From: Stachybotrys elegans
Lineage: Eukaryota > Ascomycota > Sordariomycetes > Hypocreales > Stachybotryaceae
Direction: 5' to 3'
NCBI GenBank assembly: GCA_020746835.1
Contig: JAGPNK010000002.1
Coordinates: 2,232,001 to 2,296,000 of the forward strand
DNA length: 64,000 nt
Shown here: piece after piece, positions 33,594 through 45,514 of the stretch
How positions within the stretch are numbered: the first letter of the stretch is position 1
Layout of the letters: each line of letters begins with the position of its first letter
Position numbers and translations under genes: made by a program
The notes under the pieces: generated by a model
Database searches by the model: none
Seen by the model: the letters and a program-made list of their open reading frames with translations, nothing else
Told to the model about the DNA's origin: nothing

Positions 33594-35786
33594 TCAGTCA
33601 TCGGTATCGCTCCTGGTTTGGCCCTCGCCGTTCGCTGAAAGCTGGCTCCGTGTTGGGGCGGCTGTTGGCGTCCATGGCTCGACGTTCTCACATCCTTCTG
33701 GAACGCGACACATGTCTCGGACATTGCATGTCTTCCACAGCACCTCTCGCACCTCCTTGAAAACCAGGTCGACGGCGTCCATGGCCCAGATCACGTCCAG
33801 GTGTTCGTACTCTTCAATCACCTTGCTGTGAACGACTTGCACGTGAGGTTCACGGCCCTTCTCAAACCGCTTTATGAGCCTCTCTCCGTTGACCAGATCA
33901 TCGTTGCCACACACCCACAGGGCGAATGGAGGGGCCTGTTCGTTGTACCAAGCTGTTGAGCCGGGCTTGCCCCCTTGATCCGAGTCTCCCGATGCTTGCG
34001 AACGGGAAAGATGGGGCTTGCCCCCATCTGTGGCAACATCAAGGTCCTCCTCTTCCCGCATCACGTCTTTCGTTGCCAGAATACACTTGTGCCTCGCAAA
34101 GCACTCCCGTCCCAGCCACCATCGCATGGACTCGGCGCTCACGTACACAGGCGCGAATTGAAACATGCGGTCCCGGAGACCACGATCCCAGCGAACATCG
34201 CTCCAATCGAACAAGAAAGAGAAGACCTTGTAGCCAAGCCAGCCATATATACGAGGTTGCAGGAGTGCGTGCATCTTCATCATGAACGGAATAAAGGCGT
34301 GGATTCCAAACATGAGCCGAAACATGGCAGGGGAGATAATCCGCATGAACTTGAAGTACATCTTGCCGATCAAGGGTCCTGCATAGGCAGCGGGAGCCAG
34401 AGCACAAAATACAGTCAGCTTCTCACCAAGGTCAGGCCGCTGCTCCTTGGCGAGTGCGACCAAAGTTTGCGTTGTTCCTTGGGAATGGCATATCAGTCCG
34501 ATCTTTTCGAATCCCGTCTCACGAATGACGCGAGACATGAGTGCGGGCAGATCGAACACACCCATCTGGCGAATGTTCCAGCACCACATGCGCGGGTCTC
34601 GGGGCTCTAGCACGATATGTTTAGGGTTGAATCCACAGCGGTTGTTGCCCAGCCATACATCGTACCCCGACTTGCAGAGCCAGAATGCCAAAGAGCTATC
34701 GTCGTTGCAGCAGTATGCGCCGGCACTCTGCAGCAGGCCGTGCATGAGGAGCACGGGGAATTTGGGCTTCTGACCCGTGGATCTGAATCGTTTCTTTCTT
34801 TCTTGGAAAATATTTGGTCCTTGATGGTCCCTGTGCGGCTCTGGAAGCTCTTCATACTCCTTGGGGTCGTAGACGTGCCACAGGTCGATGATGAATCCAT
34901 CCTCTGTCTGGACCTTGAGGAACTCAACATCGAGACCTACTCGGCGTGCGTAATAGCCGACATCACAGACGATGGGGTCGGGGCCGCCTTCGGTTGGTGG
35001 ATATTCTTCCGCACCGGCCTCCTGGTCCAATGCGAGTCTCTCTGAAGAGTTTGACCGCTTCCACGCCCGCTCTTTTTCCTTCCTAAGCTTGGCCCTGCGT
35101 TGTTCTTCCTCAAAGAGCGGCCTTTTCTTGTCAGGATTTCGAAACGTTATTCGATACCATATCGTTCTCGCCATCGACGGTATGCTTGTGAACAAGGCCC
35201 CCAGAACGATGGCCAGAAGGAAGGCTAGGCTGAGGAAGAAGGCCGACACTCGAAAGGCCATGCATTGTATGTCGCGCAAAATCGATGGCGGACCGTAAAG
35301 AGGCAGAGGCGGAAACAGAGGATTGGTATGCGAGGGCGGCATGGCACGACGCAACGTCCCGGCGCTTGACTTTTGTATAGACAAGCCATTAGGGTTCTCG
35401 GGGAGGCTGACAACCTTTTGGGTGCCTTTGTCTTTGTCGTCAATGGTGTTGGTGATCTCCTCCTTTGTTTCGTCGCCCTCCTTGATAATGACCGTCTCGG
35501 GGGTGCCCTGGAGTTCCTCGCGAAGGATGTTGAGTTTATGGGCCTCTTGAAGCGGCACGCCGGGCAAGCGATTTCCCTCCGAGGTGACGATGACGGGATC
35601 CTGTGGGGTGACAAAGTGTGCCTCGACGGCTACGTCTGGAGAAGGCCCAGAGGGGTGAATATGTGAGAGCTTCTCAGCCTGCTGGGAGAAATGAACGGCG
35701 TTCCGCGCCTGCTCCTCGCTCGAGACCCTGCCGCTGCGCTCACTGCTGCTGCGGCGGGAGTTGGCAGTACCATTGGGTTCACCCAT
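33594..35786 (-). CDS. Membrane-anchored alpha/beta-hydrolase lipase (steryl ester hydrolase type)
   Basis: Likely triacylglycerol/steryl-ester lipase of the Tgl1/Yeh family on lipid droplets or the ER/plasma membrane. Intronless, 730 aa. The ATG at 35786 (A at -3, G at +4) is used because the frame upstream has only a TTG. A disordered N-terminal region (1-170) is followed by one membrane segment (about 176-202, VSAFFLSLAFLLAIVLGALF). The ab-hydrolase-associated lipase region is at about 277-298 (GYYARRVGLDVEFLKVQTED). The hydrolase core has the oxyanion-region LLMHGLLQSAG (about 345-355) and nucleophile S435 in CHSQGTTQ. An acid residue lies in the CGNDDLVNGE loop, and the candidate catalytic histidine is H662 (EYEHLD). 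A long insertion carries a second hydrophobic stretch. The 5' end faces PEX6. Confidence 0.9.
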   Translation of the reverse strand: MGEPNGTANSRRSSSERSGRVSSEEQARNAVHFSQQAEKLSHIHPSGPSPDVAVEAHFVTPQDPVIVTSEGNRLPGVPLQEAHKLNILREELQGTPETVIIKEGDETKEEITNTIDDKDKGTQKVVSLPENPNGLSIQKSSAGTLRRAMPPSHTNPLFPPLPLYGPPSILRDIQCMAFRVSAFFLSLAFLLAIVLGALFTSIPSMARTIWYRITFRNPDKKRPLFEEEQRRAKLRKEKERAWKRSNSSERLALDQEAGAEEYPPTEGGPDPIVCDVGYYARRVGLDVEFLKVQTEDGFIIDLWHVYDPKEYEELPEPHRDHQGPNIFQERKKRFRSTGQKPKFPVLLMHGLLQSAGAYCCNDDSSLAFWLCKSGYDVWLGNNRCGFNPKHIVLEPRDPRMWCWNIRQMGVFDLPALMSRVIRETGFEKIGLICHSQGTTQTLVALAKEQRPDLGEKLTVFCALAPAAYAGPLIGKMYFKFMRIISPAMFRLMFGIHAFIPFMMKMHALLQPRIYGWLGYKVFSFLFDWSDVRWDRGLRDRMFQFAPVYVSAESMRWWLGRECFARHKCILATKDVMREEEDLDVATDGGKPHLSRSQASGDSDQGGKPGSTAWYNEQAPPFALWVCGNDDLVNGERLIKRFEKGREPHVQVVHSKVIEEYEHLDVIWAMDAVDLVFKEVREVLWKTCNVRDMCRVPEGCENVEPWTPTAAPTRSQLSANGEGQTRSDTDD

Positions 35787-37120
35787 AATGATGCCGATGC
35801 TGATGCTGGTGACGATGATGCGGGGTGTTGAGATGCGAGAACCAGGGAGACTTTCTAGAACTTCACGCAAGCAAAGGAGAAGAAGAACGAGAAACGTTCA
35901 AAGCGAAAGCGAACGAGCTGTCATGACAGGCAAAAAGGAGGAAAACTAGCCTGCAAGGTTTGGATGCAGCTTAGATTAACCTCGGAAAATTAACCTGCTT
36001 TTTCGAGGGGCAAGGTCATCGATAAGGGCAGTGGATGCCACCTTGACACATGTAGGACAACGTCATCCGGCTGAAGGCATGTCCCTACCTAGCAGGTGAG
36101 ATTGAATCAGGGACCGTGGTTGCGTGCGGCCGGCCGAGTCCAGGCGTCGCCGCCATGCACAAGCAACTGACCGAAGTCGCCAGCCGCGTGGATCTCATTT
36201 TACGGGGCTGCAAAGCCTGGGCATTGGTTCCTACGTCATGGCATGGATCTACGGCTTTCAGCTGCATGCAATTGGGTGCCCAGTATGCAAAGCCAATGGC
36301 AGGGCGGCATGTGAAGATGGGTAGTACGGAATTCACACTGGATGGCTTTCGTCTGATCAAGGTCCTCGAGGAAAAACGGAAGCAACCTCCATCGCCGGAG
36401 TGGCAACGACGAGCTAAGACACTGGAGGAGGACATCAGGTGGACTAACGGCCATCCATTGATTTTAGTAGTCACCCTTTGCACAACCGCCACACTACTAG
36501 TAAGCAGGCCATGACAAACGGCTTCGTTGGACGAACCAGCGTGTGCCAGACCAATATGTGGTGGAGTGGACATTTTCGAACAACATTTTGTCGCACTGTG
36601 GGTTGCCATGCAGACAACCCAGGCTGCGATGTGGTGTCTATGTTTACTTACTTATGTAGGAACCCTTCCATCCATGTGAAATTCATCCCTTCGCATCCAG
36701 CTTTTAGGGGGTTCAGCCACTAAATTTGAGCCGCTCCTTGACCTGGACCCACCAGCCAGCTTTCAGCTAGCGCCGTCTGGCTGTCTTCACAAGCCGAGGC
36801 TCACCAGACCAATTTATCCATTGTTCCTAACTCGACTTCCGAGCTGCACCACGATACTACCTAGTAGCCGCGTGCTGATGCAAGGTAGAGGTCGGTAGCT
36901 ACCTACACGTTGCACATCACTCGACAGCATCTCTCCCAACGACCTCGCTACTAAACCCCGACCCTGGGGCTCTTCAATCTCAACCAAGCCTCTTCTCCAA
37001 GCTTCATCACTGCGCGCCATGGGATCTCGGATGCGGGGGGTCTAGACCATCATATCGGCACTCGAGCTCCTCCTCTCTACCCGCGCCGACCCTGACCCAT
37101 CCTCCATCGGCTCATACATC
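35787..37120. other. Divergent promoter region of lipase and PEX6
   Basis: A 1.33-kb spacer between divergent starts. A 132-codon plus-strand frame (36116-36514) begins with GTG and shows no recognisable domain. The 500 bp before PEX6 are pyrimidine-rich with TAGGTA-like words (about 36860-36910). Confidence 0.6.
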
Positions 37121-40100
37121 ATGGCTGCCCAAAATGACACTGCGGTTCTCGCGCGCAAGAAGAGGCGACTCAGGCGGCGTCAAGATAAACCGGCAATCAC
37201 GGCGCGTCTCGTGCTGGACGACCATATCAAGGGAGATGTAGGCATGCTCTCCGAAGACCTCTTTGCCGACCTCTTCCCCCATCTGCGCCATGGTACGTGT
37301 AGCGACTGCTTGATGCGGCCGCCGCCTGTCTTTGGAAACATCTGACCCTGGCTTCTGACAGACACGAACGACGAGCTCTCGTCCGACATTCATTACGTGG
37401 CCCTCGCTCCCTGGACACCGAATTCATCGCCCACAGACACGACCTGGTCAATCCTGCCCGTCATGACTTCCGGCAACTTGTCGCCTTCGACCCTACGTTT
37501 CTCTCCGTCGTCCTCAGCCCTGCAAAGCTTCGCTGCGACACTGCAACAGGTTGCGCCGTCTAAACTGTCGAGCCACAGCCGAAGTGGCATAGAAGTCTTG
37601 GTTCTTGACGTTACGCCCCTGCCACTTGAAAGCGTATTCGTGAGCCTGGAAAGCGAACTCACAAAGAGGCTCGAGAATGGCGAAGGGACTTTCTACAAGG
37701 ATCATCCCTCGAATCCCAGGGTCGGCAAGGAAGTGACGGATATGTCGCCCGAGGACCGCATAAAGGCGTCTTTGCGCGTGGCATTGAGCAACCTCAAAGT
37801 TGTCCATTCCGGCGATCTGTTCCCGCTGCCTCTCCCTCCGCACCCGCTGACGCATGTCCCACCGAATCCCGGCAAAATCATGCTATGCGAACCCGTTTCG
37901 CAGGGCATCCTGACCGAGTCGACCAAGATTGTCCTGATGCGCGGAAGGGTCCATGTCAAGGGAGGCCGTGACGGTGCCTCGATAGCCTCGAGCCAGAGAC
38001 TGAATGGTGTCTCCGAAGACGGATATGATACAGGCAACGATCAATTCTTCTCGGCGGCCGAGGAACGAAACCAGACGGACGCTCCAACCGAAGAGCTCGA
38101 GACCACTACCGAGACCGAGACGGACTTCTCAGGTACTGACCAGGAGGATGAGCTTTCAGACGATTCAATGGACGATATGATATCTTTGCAGGCGCCGACA
38201 TTGCCAGCGACAACTGCCAGTGGTGTCTCGACGATGCAGCCCGGAAGTCCCATGACGATCGGAACGCTACGCGGCAGGAGGACCAACGGTATCGCCACGC
38301 CTGGGTCCGTCTTTTCCAACTTTACTTCCACGACGGCAAGGCCAGATAAGCCAAGAGGCCGGTTGTTCAAGGCAAACGGCCTGATGAGGCCTATTCAGTC
38401 AGAGCTACTGCACCCAAAACCCTCCAACGAAGACGACGAGGAGGCCAGAATCTACGTGGATGTCTCTTCGCTGCCCAAGATCGGCTGCTTTTCTGGCGAC
38501 TGGGTTCGCATAGAAGCGGCAGAGGAGCCTCCTCTCAACGGATTTGGAGCTTTTGGCCTGGGGAGCTTTGGTCAAGCGGAGGCAGCGCCGTCCGATTGGC
38601 GACCTGTGCGAGTGTACGGCCTGCCCGAGGGCTACTCACAGCGGCCCATGACAAGAATAGCACCGTCCAAGCAAGGCGAGCGCCGGCTGTCATTCTTTGA
38701 GTCTCAGATACAACGACCCTCCAGCCCCTCAGCTTACGCCTCCCCCCTTCTGTTGGCCAACCTTGCTAATGCGCAATACCTCCGTATTGCGCCCTTGAAA
38801 AAGGCTTCTTACCAGGGCAAAGGGACCATCCCGAGATTTGCGAGCGCCTCACGTCCGCCTTACGCGCGTGACATTACGATCCACCACATCCGCACGCCAG
38901 TCTCGGCAGAGCGTGTGTACCAGACTGCTGTGCTTGGTGGTCTGAAGAGATACTTTGCACAGAAGATAAGACTTGTTCGAACCGGTGACTTGATTGCCGT
39001 GCCGGTCGACGCACAGCTGGGCCGCGCCATACAGGAGAAGCCTGGCGCTGGCGGGAGCGAGGTGGATGATGTTATGGCCTTGACATCCGGTGGTGCTGAT
39101 ACAAGCAGTACGAGTGCGCACCTGGACAGTGTTGCGTGGTTCAAGATTGGCCATATCCAGATACAAAAGTCGGATGAGGACGAAGATGGAACCGCGGAAG
39201 CCTTTTGGGGATCGGTGGCTTGCATCGATAGCTCGTCTGTCGGCATGCATGGTTCTGGCTTCGAGACCAGCCGGATCCCCGGGACCAAGGACAGTCCATG
39301 GCCGTATTATCTCGGCATCAGGAAGCCCCCAAGAAATGGCTCAGATGTGGTGCCTTCTCCCTTGCAGGGCAGGGAGCAGCTTTACGTGGCGCCCCTAAGA
39401 CGCCAAATTCGAGAGTTGCTTGCAGCTGCAACAAGCCGACGGGCAATCCACCTCAAGATGCCCCCGGTCGCTATACTGCTGACCTCGACACATCGCAATA
39501 TTGGCAAATCGACTCTGGTCAATGATGCGTGCGCTGACATTGGCCTGCATACTTACTCGATAGACGCATACGATATTCTGAACGATGGCGGCGGTAGCGG
39601 AAGCGATGTTAAGACGGAGGGTTTCTTGCGAACGCGGGCAGATCGTGCCATCAGCTGCGGCCCGGCTTGCTGTGCCTTGCTGGTCAGACACATCGAGGCG
39701 TTGACGGCAGACCGTATCGAATCGTCACTGAAGGAAATTCTGGAGGAGACCAGAGTGCTCATAGCCACCACCAACGATGTGGACAAGGTACCTGACGGCG
39801 TTCGCGGCCTTTTCACCCACGAGCTTGAGATGACAGCCCCCGATGAGGCAGAGCGTGAAGCCATCCTCCGATCTGTCATTGACGACCGTGGCGTCAGCCT
39901 GGAGCCTGCGATTGATCTCAACGCCATAGCGCTGAAGACGGCTGCTCTTGTGGCAGGTGACCTCGTTGATGTCGTGGATAGGGCCTCCATTGCGCAACAG
40001 TCTCGGCTCGAGGCCTTGTCGGCCAAGACAAGCGGCCAAGGCAGCTCCCTCGTAACCATTCGAGACATCCAGGTGGCTGGCGGTTCTCAGGCACGCTGCC

Positions 40101-41451
40101 TAACCAAGGCCGACTTTGACGTTGCCGTAGAGGCGGCCCGCAAGAACTTCTCCGACTCCATCGGCGCGCCCAAGATCCCCAATGTCACCTGGGACGACGT
40201 GGGCGGCCTGGGCAACGTCAAGGACGCCATCACGGAGACGATCCAGCTGCCCCTGGAGCGTCCCGAGCTCTTCGCCAAGGGCATGAAGAAGCGCTCCGGC
40301 ATCCTCTTCTACGGACCGCCCGGCACCGGCAAGACGCTGCTGGCCAAGGCCATCGCCACCGAGTACAGCCTCAACTTCTTCAGCGTCAAGGGACCCGAGC
40401 TGCTCAACATGTACATTGGCGAGTCCGAGGCCAACGTGCGGCGCGTCTTCCAGCGCGCGCGCGACGCCCGCCCCTGCGTCGTCTTCTTCGACGAGCTCGA
40501 CTCGGTCGCGCCCAAGCGAGGAAACCAGGGCGACAGCGGCGGCGTCATGGACCGCATCGTGTCGCAGCTCCTGGCCGAGCTCGACGGCATGTCGGGCGGC
40601 GAGGATGCCAGCGGAGGCGTCTTCGTGATTGGCGCCACCAACAGGCCTGACCTGCTGGATCCGGCGCTGCTGCGTCCCGGACGGTTCGACAAGATGCTGT
40701 ACCTCGGCGTCTCGGACACGCACGACAAACAGCTCACCATCCTCGAGGCATTAACACGAAAGTAAGTTTTCCCGCCGTTATTATCACCAGCCCCCCTCCC
40801 TCCCACAGAGCTTGCTAACCGCTCCCTTGCTGCAGATTCACCCTCCACCCCTCCGTGTCACTGTCCTCGGTCGCGCAGCGCCTGCCCTTCACATACACGG
40901 GCGCCGACTTCTACGCGCTGTGCAGTGACGCCATGCTCAAGGCCGTCACGCGGCAGGCCACGGCCGTCGACGCCAAGATCCGCGCCCTCAACGCCGACCC
41001 GGCGACCAAGCACGAGGTGTCGACGGCCTACTACTTCGACCACTTCGCCACGCCCGAGGACGTCGCCGTCATGGTCACCGAGGCCGACTTCCTCGCCGCC
41101 CACGAGGAGCTCATCCCTAGCGTCAGCGCCGGCGAGCTCGCCCACTACGAGAAGGTCCGCGCCACCTTTGAGGGCGGCCGCGACGCCCAGCAGGGCGCTG
41201 CCCCCCGTCCCGCCGGGCAGCGGCTCGTGTCGGCGTCCTCGGCCGTGTCGAAGACGAGCTCGCGCGGCAAGGGCAAGGCCGCGGCGTCCTACAAGGGCAA
41301 GGGCAAGGCCATCGCCCTCGCCAGCGACGACGAATACGGCTACTCTGGCGGCGAGGGGGCGGGCGGCAGTGCGGTAAATGGACGGGGCGCGGGGAAGGCG
41401 CCCATGGGGTTCCAGCACGGCACAGCGAGTGACGACGAGGAGTTGTACTAA
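37121..41451 (+). CDS. PEX6: Peroxin-6, AAA+ ATPase of the peroxisomal export motor
   Basis: Forms the PEX1-PEX6 heterohexamer that pulls ubiquitinated PEX5 back out of the peroxisomal membrane. Exons: 37121-37292, 37362-40761 and 40836-41451; introns of 69 and 74 nt. The product is 1395 aa, typical for filamentous fungi. Two N-terminal domains (about 1-650) contain a long disordered acidic insert (TETETDFSGTDQEDELSDD, about 295-320). D1 is degenerate: its phosphate loop reads STHRNIGKST (about 765-775) and no normal Walker B follows. D2 is canonical: GPPGTGKTLLAK (from 1042), VVFFDELDS (about 1097), the second region of homology GATNRPDLLDPALLRPGRFD, and upstream WDDVGGLGNVKDAI. A Lys/Ala-rich, low-complexity tail follows the ATPase fold. 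GC content rises sharply across D2 and the tail. Confidence 0.97.
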
Positions 41452-41656
41452 CAGGTATCAAGGTAGGAGAAGATGAATGTGAGAAAAAGGAAAAAAGTAC
41501 CATGTAGCACAAAGGGGCCAACTCGACCCGGCTTGTTGGGTCAATCTCTGTAGGAGTATTTGTGCATTATGAAGATGTGCTAAGCGAGGACCACAAACAT
41601 ATATCATACAAGCTGGTTGTCTCAAATGGAAGAAAGGGAGAGGACATAATTTCAAT

Positions 41657-41751
41657 TTATTTGGCTGGCTTCGTGGCCTTGGTCTTTTTATCGTCCTCGT
41701 CACTCTCATCCTCGTCCTCATCGCTATCGTCATCGTCGTCGTCATCGTCAT

Positions 41752-41782
<31 letters not shown>

Positions 41783-42942
41783 ATCATCCTCCTCATCACT
41801 ATCATCTTCCTCATCGCTATCATCGTCATCGTCGTCCTCATCGTCGTCTTCTACCTTCTTCTTCACCTCCTTATCCTTTTTCTCGGCCTTGGCCTCGAGC
41901 TCGGGCTCCTCCTTGATAGCCGTAGCAGATTCAATCGCCTTGATCTCCTGTTCAGATGCCGAGGCGACGCTGGCGCCCATATGCTTCGCTGATACAGCCG
42001 AGGCAGCCGGTGCAGCCGAGGCGCCAGCCTTCCATGCTGCGCTCGTGGGACTCTGCAGCGTGTCCCTGAGAGTGTCCGACGAGTCGTGCTTCCAGGCCGT
42101 GCTTGTTGGTGACTGCAAACTCATGGGCTTGGGCTTGTCGTCCTCCTCGTCGCTGTCCTCCTCCTCATCGGAATCCTCTTCACTGCTCTCCTCCTCGCTT
42201 GATTCCTCCTCTTCCTCCTCTTCCTCCTTTGGTTTGGCAGCCGGTACGGATGATTTGGCGGCTGGCTTGGCTTCGGCAGCGGCGGGCTGCTTCCCGTGAA
42301 CCTTTTCGCGCAAGCTCTTCAGCCGAAGCTCCTTAGCCTTCTGGGCTGCCTCGTCGGCGACGGATCGGATGGGGAGAGTTGTGGGCTTCTCGGCCTTGGG
42401 CTTGTCTTCCTTGTCGGTCTTTGCAGCGGGGGCTGCTTCGGCTGCCTTGGGGGCCGGAGCCGGTGGTAGCGGCGGTGCTGCGGGTGCGGGCTTCGCGACC
42501 GGCGGCTTCGGCTTCATGAGCTCAGGGGGCTTGTTATTGATGGAAGGGATGGTGAACTCGTCGTAGTAGATCTTGACGTGCTGCTTCAGCTCTCCGTATT
42601 CGTTCCACTCTTCGATCTCCACGATATCCTAGATGTCACTAAAGGTCAGGCAAAGGGATCCCAGAGTTGGCGTCGCGTGGGGAAGCTTCAACTGACACCC
42701 AGAACCAGGCCCTCCTGGACGAGGCCAGGGAGCTTCCTCAAACGCCCGCCCTCGTCCTTGCCAGCCCGGCGGCCCCATAGCATGCGAGCCTTCTCATCTG
42801 TAGCGATATCGATGGCCTTGAAGGGAACTCGGTTGGCGCGCAGAATGGTCTCGAGCCGTGACGTGGCCGTAACGATGTGAGAGGACCCAGCAGTGAGCGA
42901 GGTGTAGATGTATAAAGCCGGATCAGTCGAGTAGGTGGTCAT
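41657..42942 (-). CDS. SH3BGR-like (thioredoxin-fold) protein with long acidic tail
   Basis: Exons: 42942-42697 and 42628-41657 with a 68-nt intron (GTCAGT..CTAG). The product is 405 aa. Residues 8-108 resemble the SH3-binding glutamic-acid-rich (SH3BGR) family, a thioredoxin/glutaredoxin-like fold: ALYIYTSLTAGS, VPFKAIDIATDEKARMLW, KLPGLVQEG, then IEEWNEYGELKQHV. The active-site CxxC of glutaredoxins is absent, as in that family. Downstream are a Pro/Ala/Lys linker, two near-copies of an SPTSAWKHDSSDTL-like block (about 228-255) and a tail of Asp, Glu and Ser with clusters of 10 or more acidic residues. The tail is encoded by imperfect TCC/TCA/TCG triplets on the plus strand. No enzymatic role can be assigned; scaffolding is inference. 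Confidence 0.8.
41695..41860 (+). repeat. Imperfect TCN trinucleotide repeat encoding the acidic tail
   Basis: About 165 bp of TCC, TCA and TCG triplets on the plus strand, read as GAN codons (Asp/Glu) in the SH3BGR-like gene on the minus strand. It includes an uninterrupted run of CTC/TCC around 41756-41779. Confidence 0.85.
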
Positions 42943-45514
42943 GGTGTCCGCTATGGCTGGATGGAAATTGGGAAAGGTTTCTTTAGGTGGCCAAGGGCCT
43001 TTCTTCTGACAGCAGCCTCGAATGAGCGAGGCGGAATACTAATCTGCAGTTGTGAGAGAGTTTCACACACAAGATTGGTTGATGGTGCCAGGAGGGGATA
43101 ATAGGAGTTGGAGGTTTGGTTAGGACCCAAAGGTGAAGCAGGCAAGTGGGGGCGGGGTAGAGAGAGATACGTCAGGTACAGACACGCTAGCCAAATGCGC
43201 CCTCAGCAGCATCAAGAAGACTCTTTGAAGCAGCGCCACGAGGATATTGTCCTCTATTCACAGGCATGATGATTTGCAGGTCCAGGAAGAACATGGCATA
43301 TAATTCTCTTGGTGTAAGCGCACTGCGCACTCACTCACTCAGCGAAGCTGAAGAGCAAGTAGGATGGATGTTCGTCAACCCATAGTAGCTGGAAATGGCT
43401 AGAAAGCAGTAGATTAGATTAATACACGACACGAACAGGATAGCCATGACGAAGCCTATCATAGCTCATGATGATGATGGTTATACTCGTATGATAAATA
43501 CATGTAGACGATAAAGCGGTTTGCTTGATACTGCCTACCACCCATTATGCTCTTTGTTGTTTTGTTTTGTCAATGCAAAACGCACCACCACTTTCTCCTA
43601 TTATCATTTTTAAGGAGGCCAGACGGGCCGGAAACTCCCTCCCTCCCGTCCCAGACGAGAGGCGAAATGAAGGTGCTACGTACTGCATGATGGCGTACAC
43701 AGCGTCGAATGGCCCAAGCTTGTTTTGGGGTGATGAATGAAAAACATGCCCTGAGCTGTTCCGCATGACGGAGATTACATCGAGCAAGATCTGTGCATCT
43801 CATTACCGCCCGGCGTCATCGTTTGCTGGGCAGGCCAGGAGGAGATGGGAGCAAAGAGTAAACCTGAGACACTGGTTCGCAGAGCGTCAATAAGTGAATG
43901 GGGGACGCTTGAATATTATCCGCCTCTATTTCGGAGGCGGGCTCCCCGGGGTGGGAGATGGCGCGACACAAATAACACAGCTAGCTAGCTCGTTGGATTG
44001 ACGGATGGCTGCATGTCCATTACGACCCCTTTGGGGCTGTTTGTGCTGTAGGTACTTTGATTTGTTTCCAAACAGCCTAATACTATGCATCCTTCAAAGA
44101 GGCACGGGTGCATTGTTAAGCACGTCCCGCCCCCTAGGCAAAGCTTCGTGCTAGCTTCGATCTGGGTGCCTCAGCACATTGTAGGCAGGTTGACGATGCA
44201 TGGCCGAAGTCCCTTTCGAGGTCTCGAAGTCGGGTGGTGTCTCACGGCATCCAGCATTAAGGTACGACAGTCACGAGGGAGGCCGGCACAACGTGGTTGA
44301 TTCTCACGCGATTCAGAGACACACGGGTCTCGGATGGGGACCCAGTCAGCCTCGAGGAGGATGGATGCTCGCGCACTTCGGAGGGTTGGGCGAGGAAGGA
44401 TTGCCGATTCCGCCATCCAAAGCCTAAAAGCGGTGCGCTGACACTAAACTAAGATCGAACGGTCCGGGTAAGGCGGCGGCGACGAATGTCGTTTTGCCAT
44501 CGGCATGTACCGTTGGTTCGAGGTGTCTCGACGAAGGGCCTTTTCCTTTCTCGCTGCCAACGCCGAGCGGTCGAGCTGTACAACTCGTACGTGTGCATCG
44601 TGCAATGTTGTACGGACTCTGTCTGTACAAGCAAAGTTAGCAAGGTAGGTTAGGTCTCGGTGCGACGTGGCATGGGGGGGTTCGCGCACGTCGCAGACGA
44701 CGATTGGCCAGCTGCCCCCCCAGCAGGACGGATGGCCAGGCTGTCCCTGCGTGCGCCTGCAGTCGGCGTGGGTTGAGTCGTGCGTTGCGTGTTTGCCTGC
44801 GTCAGCACAAGCCCCGATTTCCCACGGGAGAGAGGCAGCGTGCCTGAAAAAGCTGCAAGGTACCAAGATGACTCGGGCCAGTAAGAAACGGCAGGGCCCT
44901 CCGATGGGTTCCGGACCCAGCCCGAGACCCACCCAGGGCATGAAGCGCTGGGCCCCTCTTGGCCTTGCAGGCATCTCGCAGGCATAGTAGCGCTGGCAGA
45001 GGCCCGTTGGCACTACTAAGCTAGCACTCGCCCCTGGCCAAGCTTCGGCGGTTCCTGGCATATTGACGGGACCTAGCCGGGAGTGCCTGATCTTTTTGCC
45101 TTGCTCCCATCGGCGCCAGCATTGCTTGGGTGGTCCACTCCACCTTGTCCTTGGAAGGACGACAGAGATTTTCCTCGATTCCCTGAGGATAATAAAACAA
45201 GCTTGTCGCATCCCCGCCCTCTCATTTCTTTCTCTCCTCTGCCTTAGCACCTCAGCCTTCCTTTCTCCTCCCAGCTACCAGCTACCCACGTTCATTGTCT
45301 TGACGACAGCTCTCACACTCTCTCTTTCTTAAAAAGACGTCTGCTTTGCACTTGCTTCCATTCTCTCCTTTGGAACTCAACTCAACAGACCTGTTCTCTC
45401 ATTCTACCCCCCGGCTGGTTTGGACGACACCCTTTTACAGCTCTCTCGAATCTTACCGCCACATTCCTTCTTGGATCATCACTCTTGGATCAAATCGATA
45501 GACCATCATTCAAA
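42943..45514. other. 2.6-kb gene-free region
   Basis: The spacer lies between the divergent SH3BGR-like gene and the GPI-anchored wall protein gene. The last 350 bp (about 45180-45514) are strongly C/T-rich, like the promoter or leader of a highly expressed fungal gene. A 268-codon minus-strand frame (44444-45250) lies in GC-rich sequence but has no recognisable domain and crosses the presumed promoter, so it is not called. Confidence 0.55.

Noticed and set aside
33594..35870. A longer lipase start at 35870
   Set aside because: The codon there is TTG; the first ATG in frame is at 35786, with a good context.
36116..36514. A 132-codon plus-strand open frame between lipase and PEX6
   Set aside because: GTG start, no recognisable domain or exon partner; it lies in a divergent promoter region.
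41562..42299. A Ser-repeat plus-strand open frame
   Set aside because: The poly-Ser arises from TCN triplets that encode the Asp/Glu tail of the SH3BGR-like protein on the minus strand.
44444..45250. A 268-codon minus-strand open frame
   Set aside because: No domain, odd amino acid mix, and it overlaps the C/T-rich promoter of the GPI-anchored protein gene.
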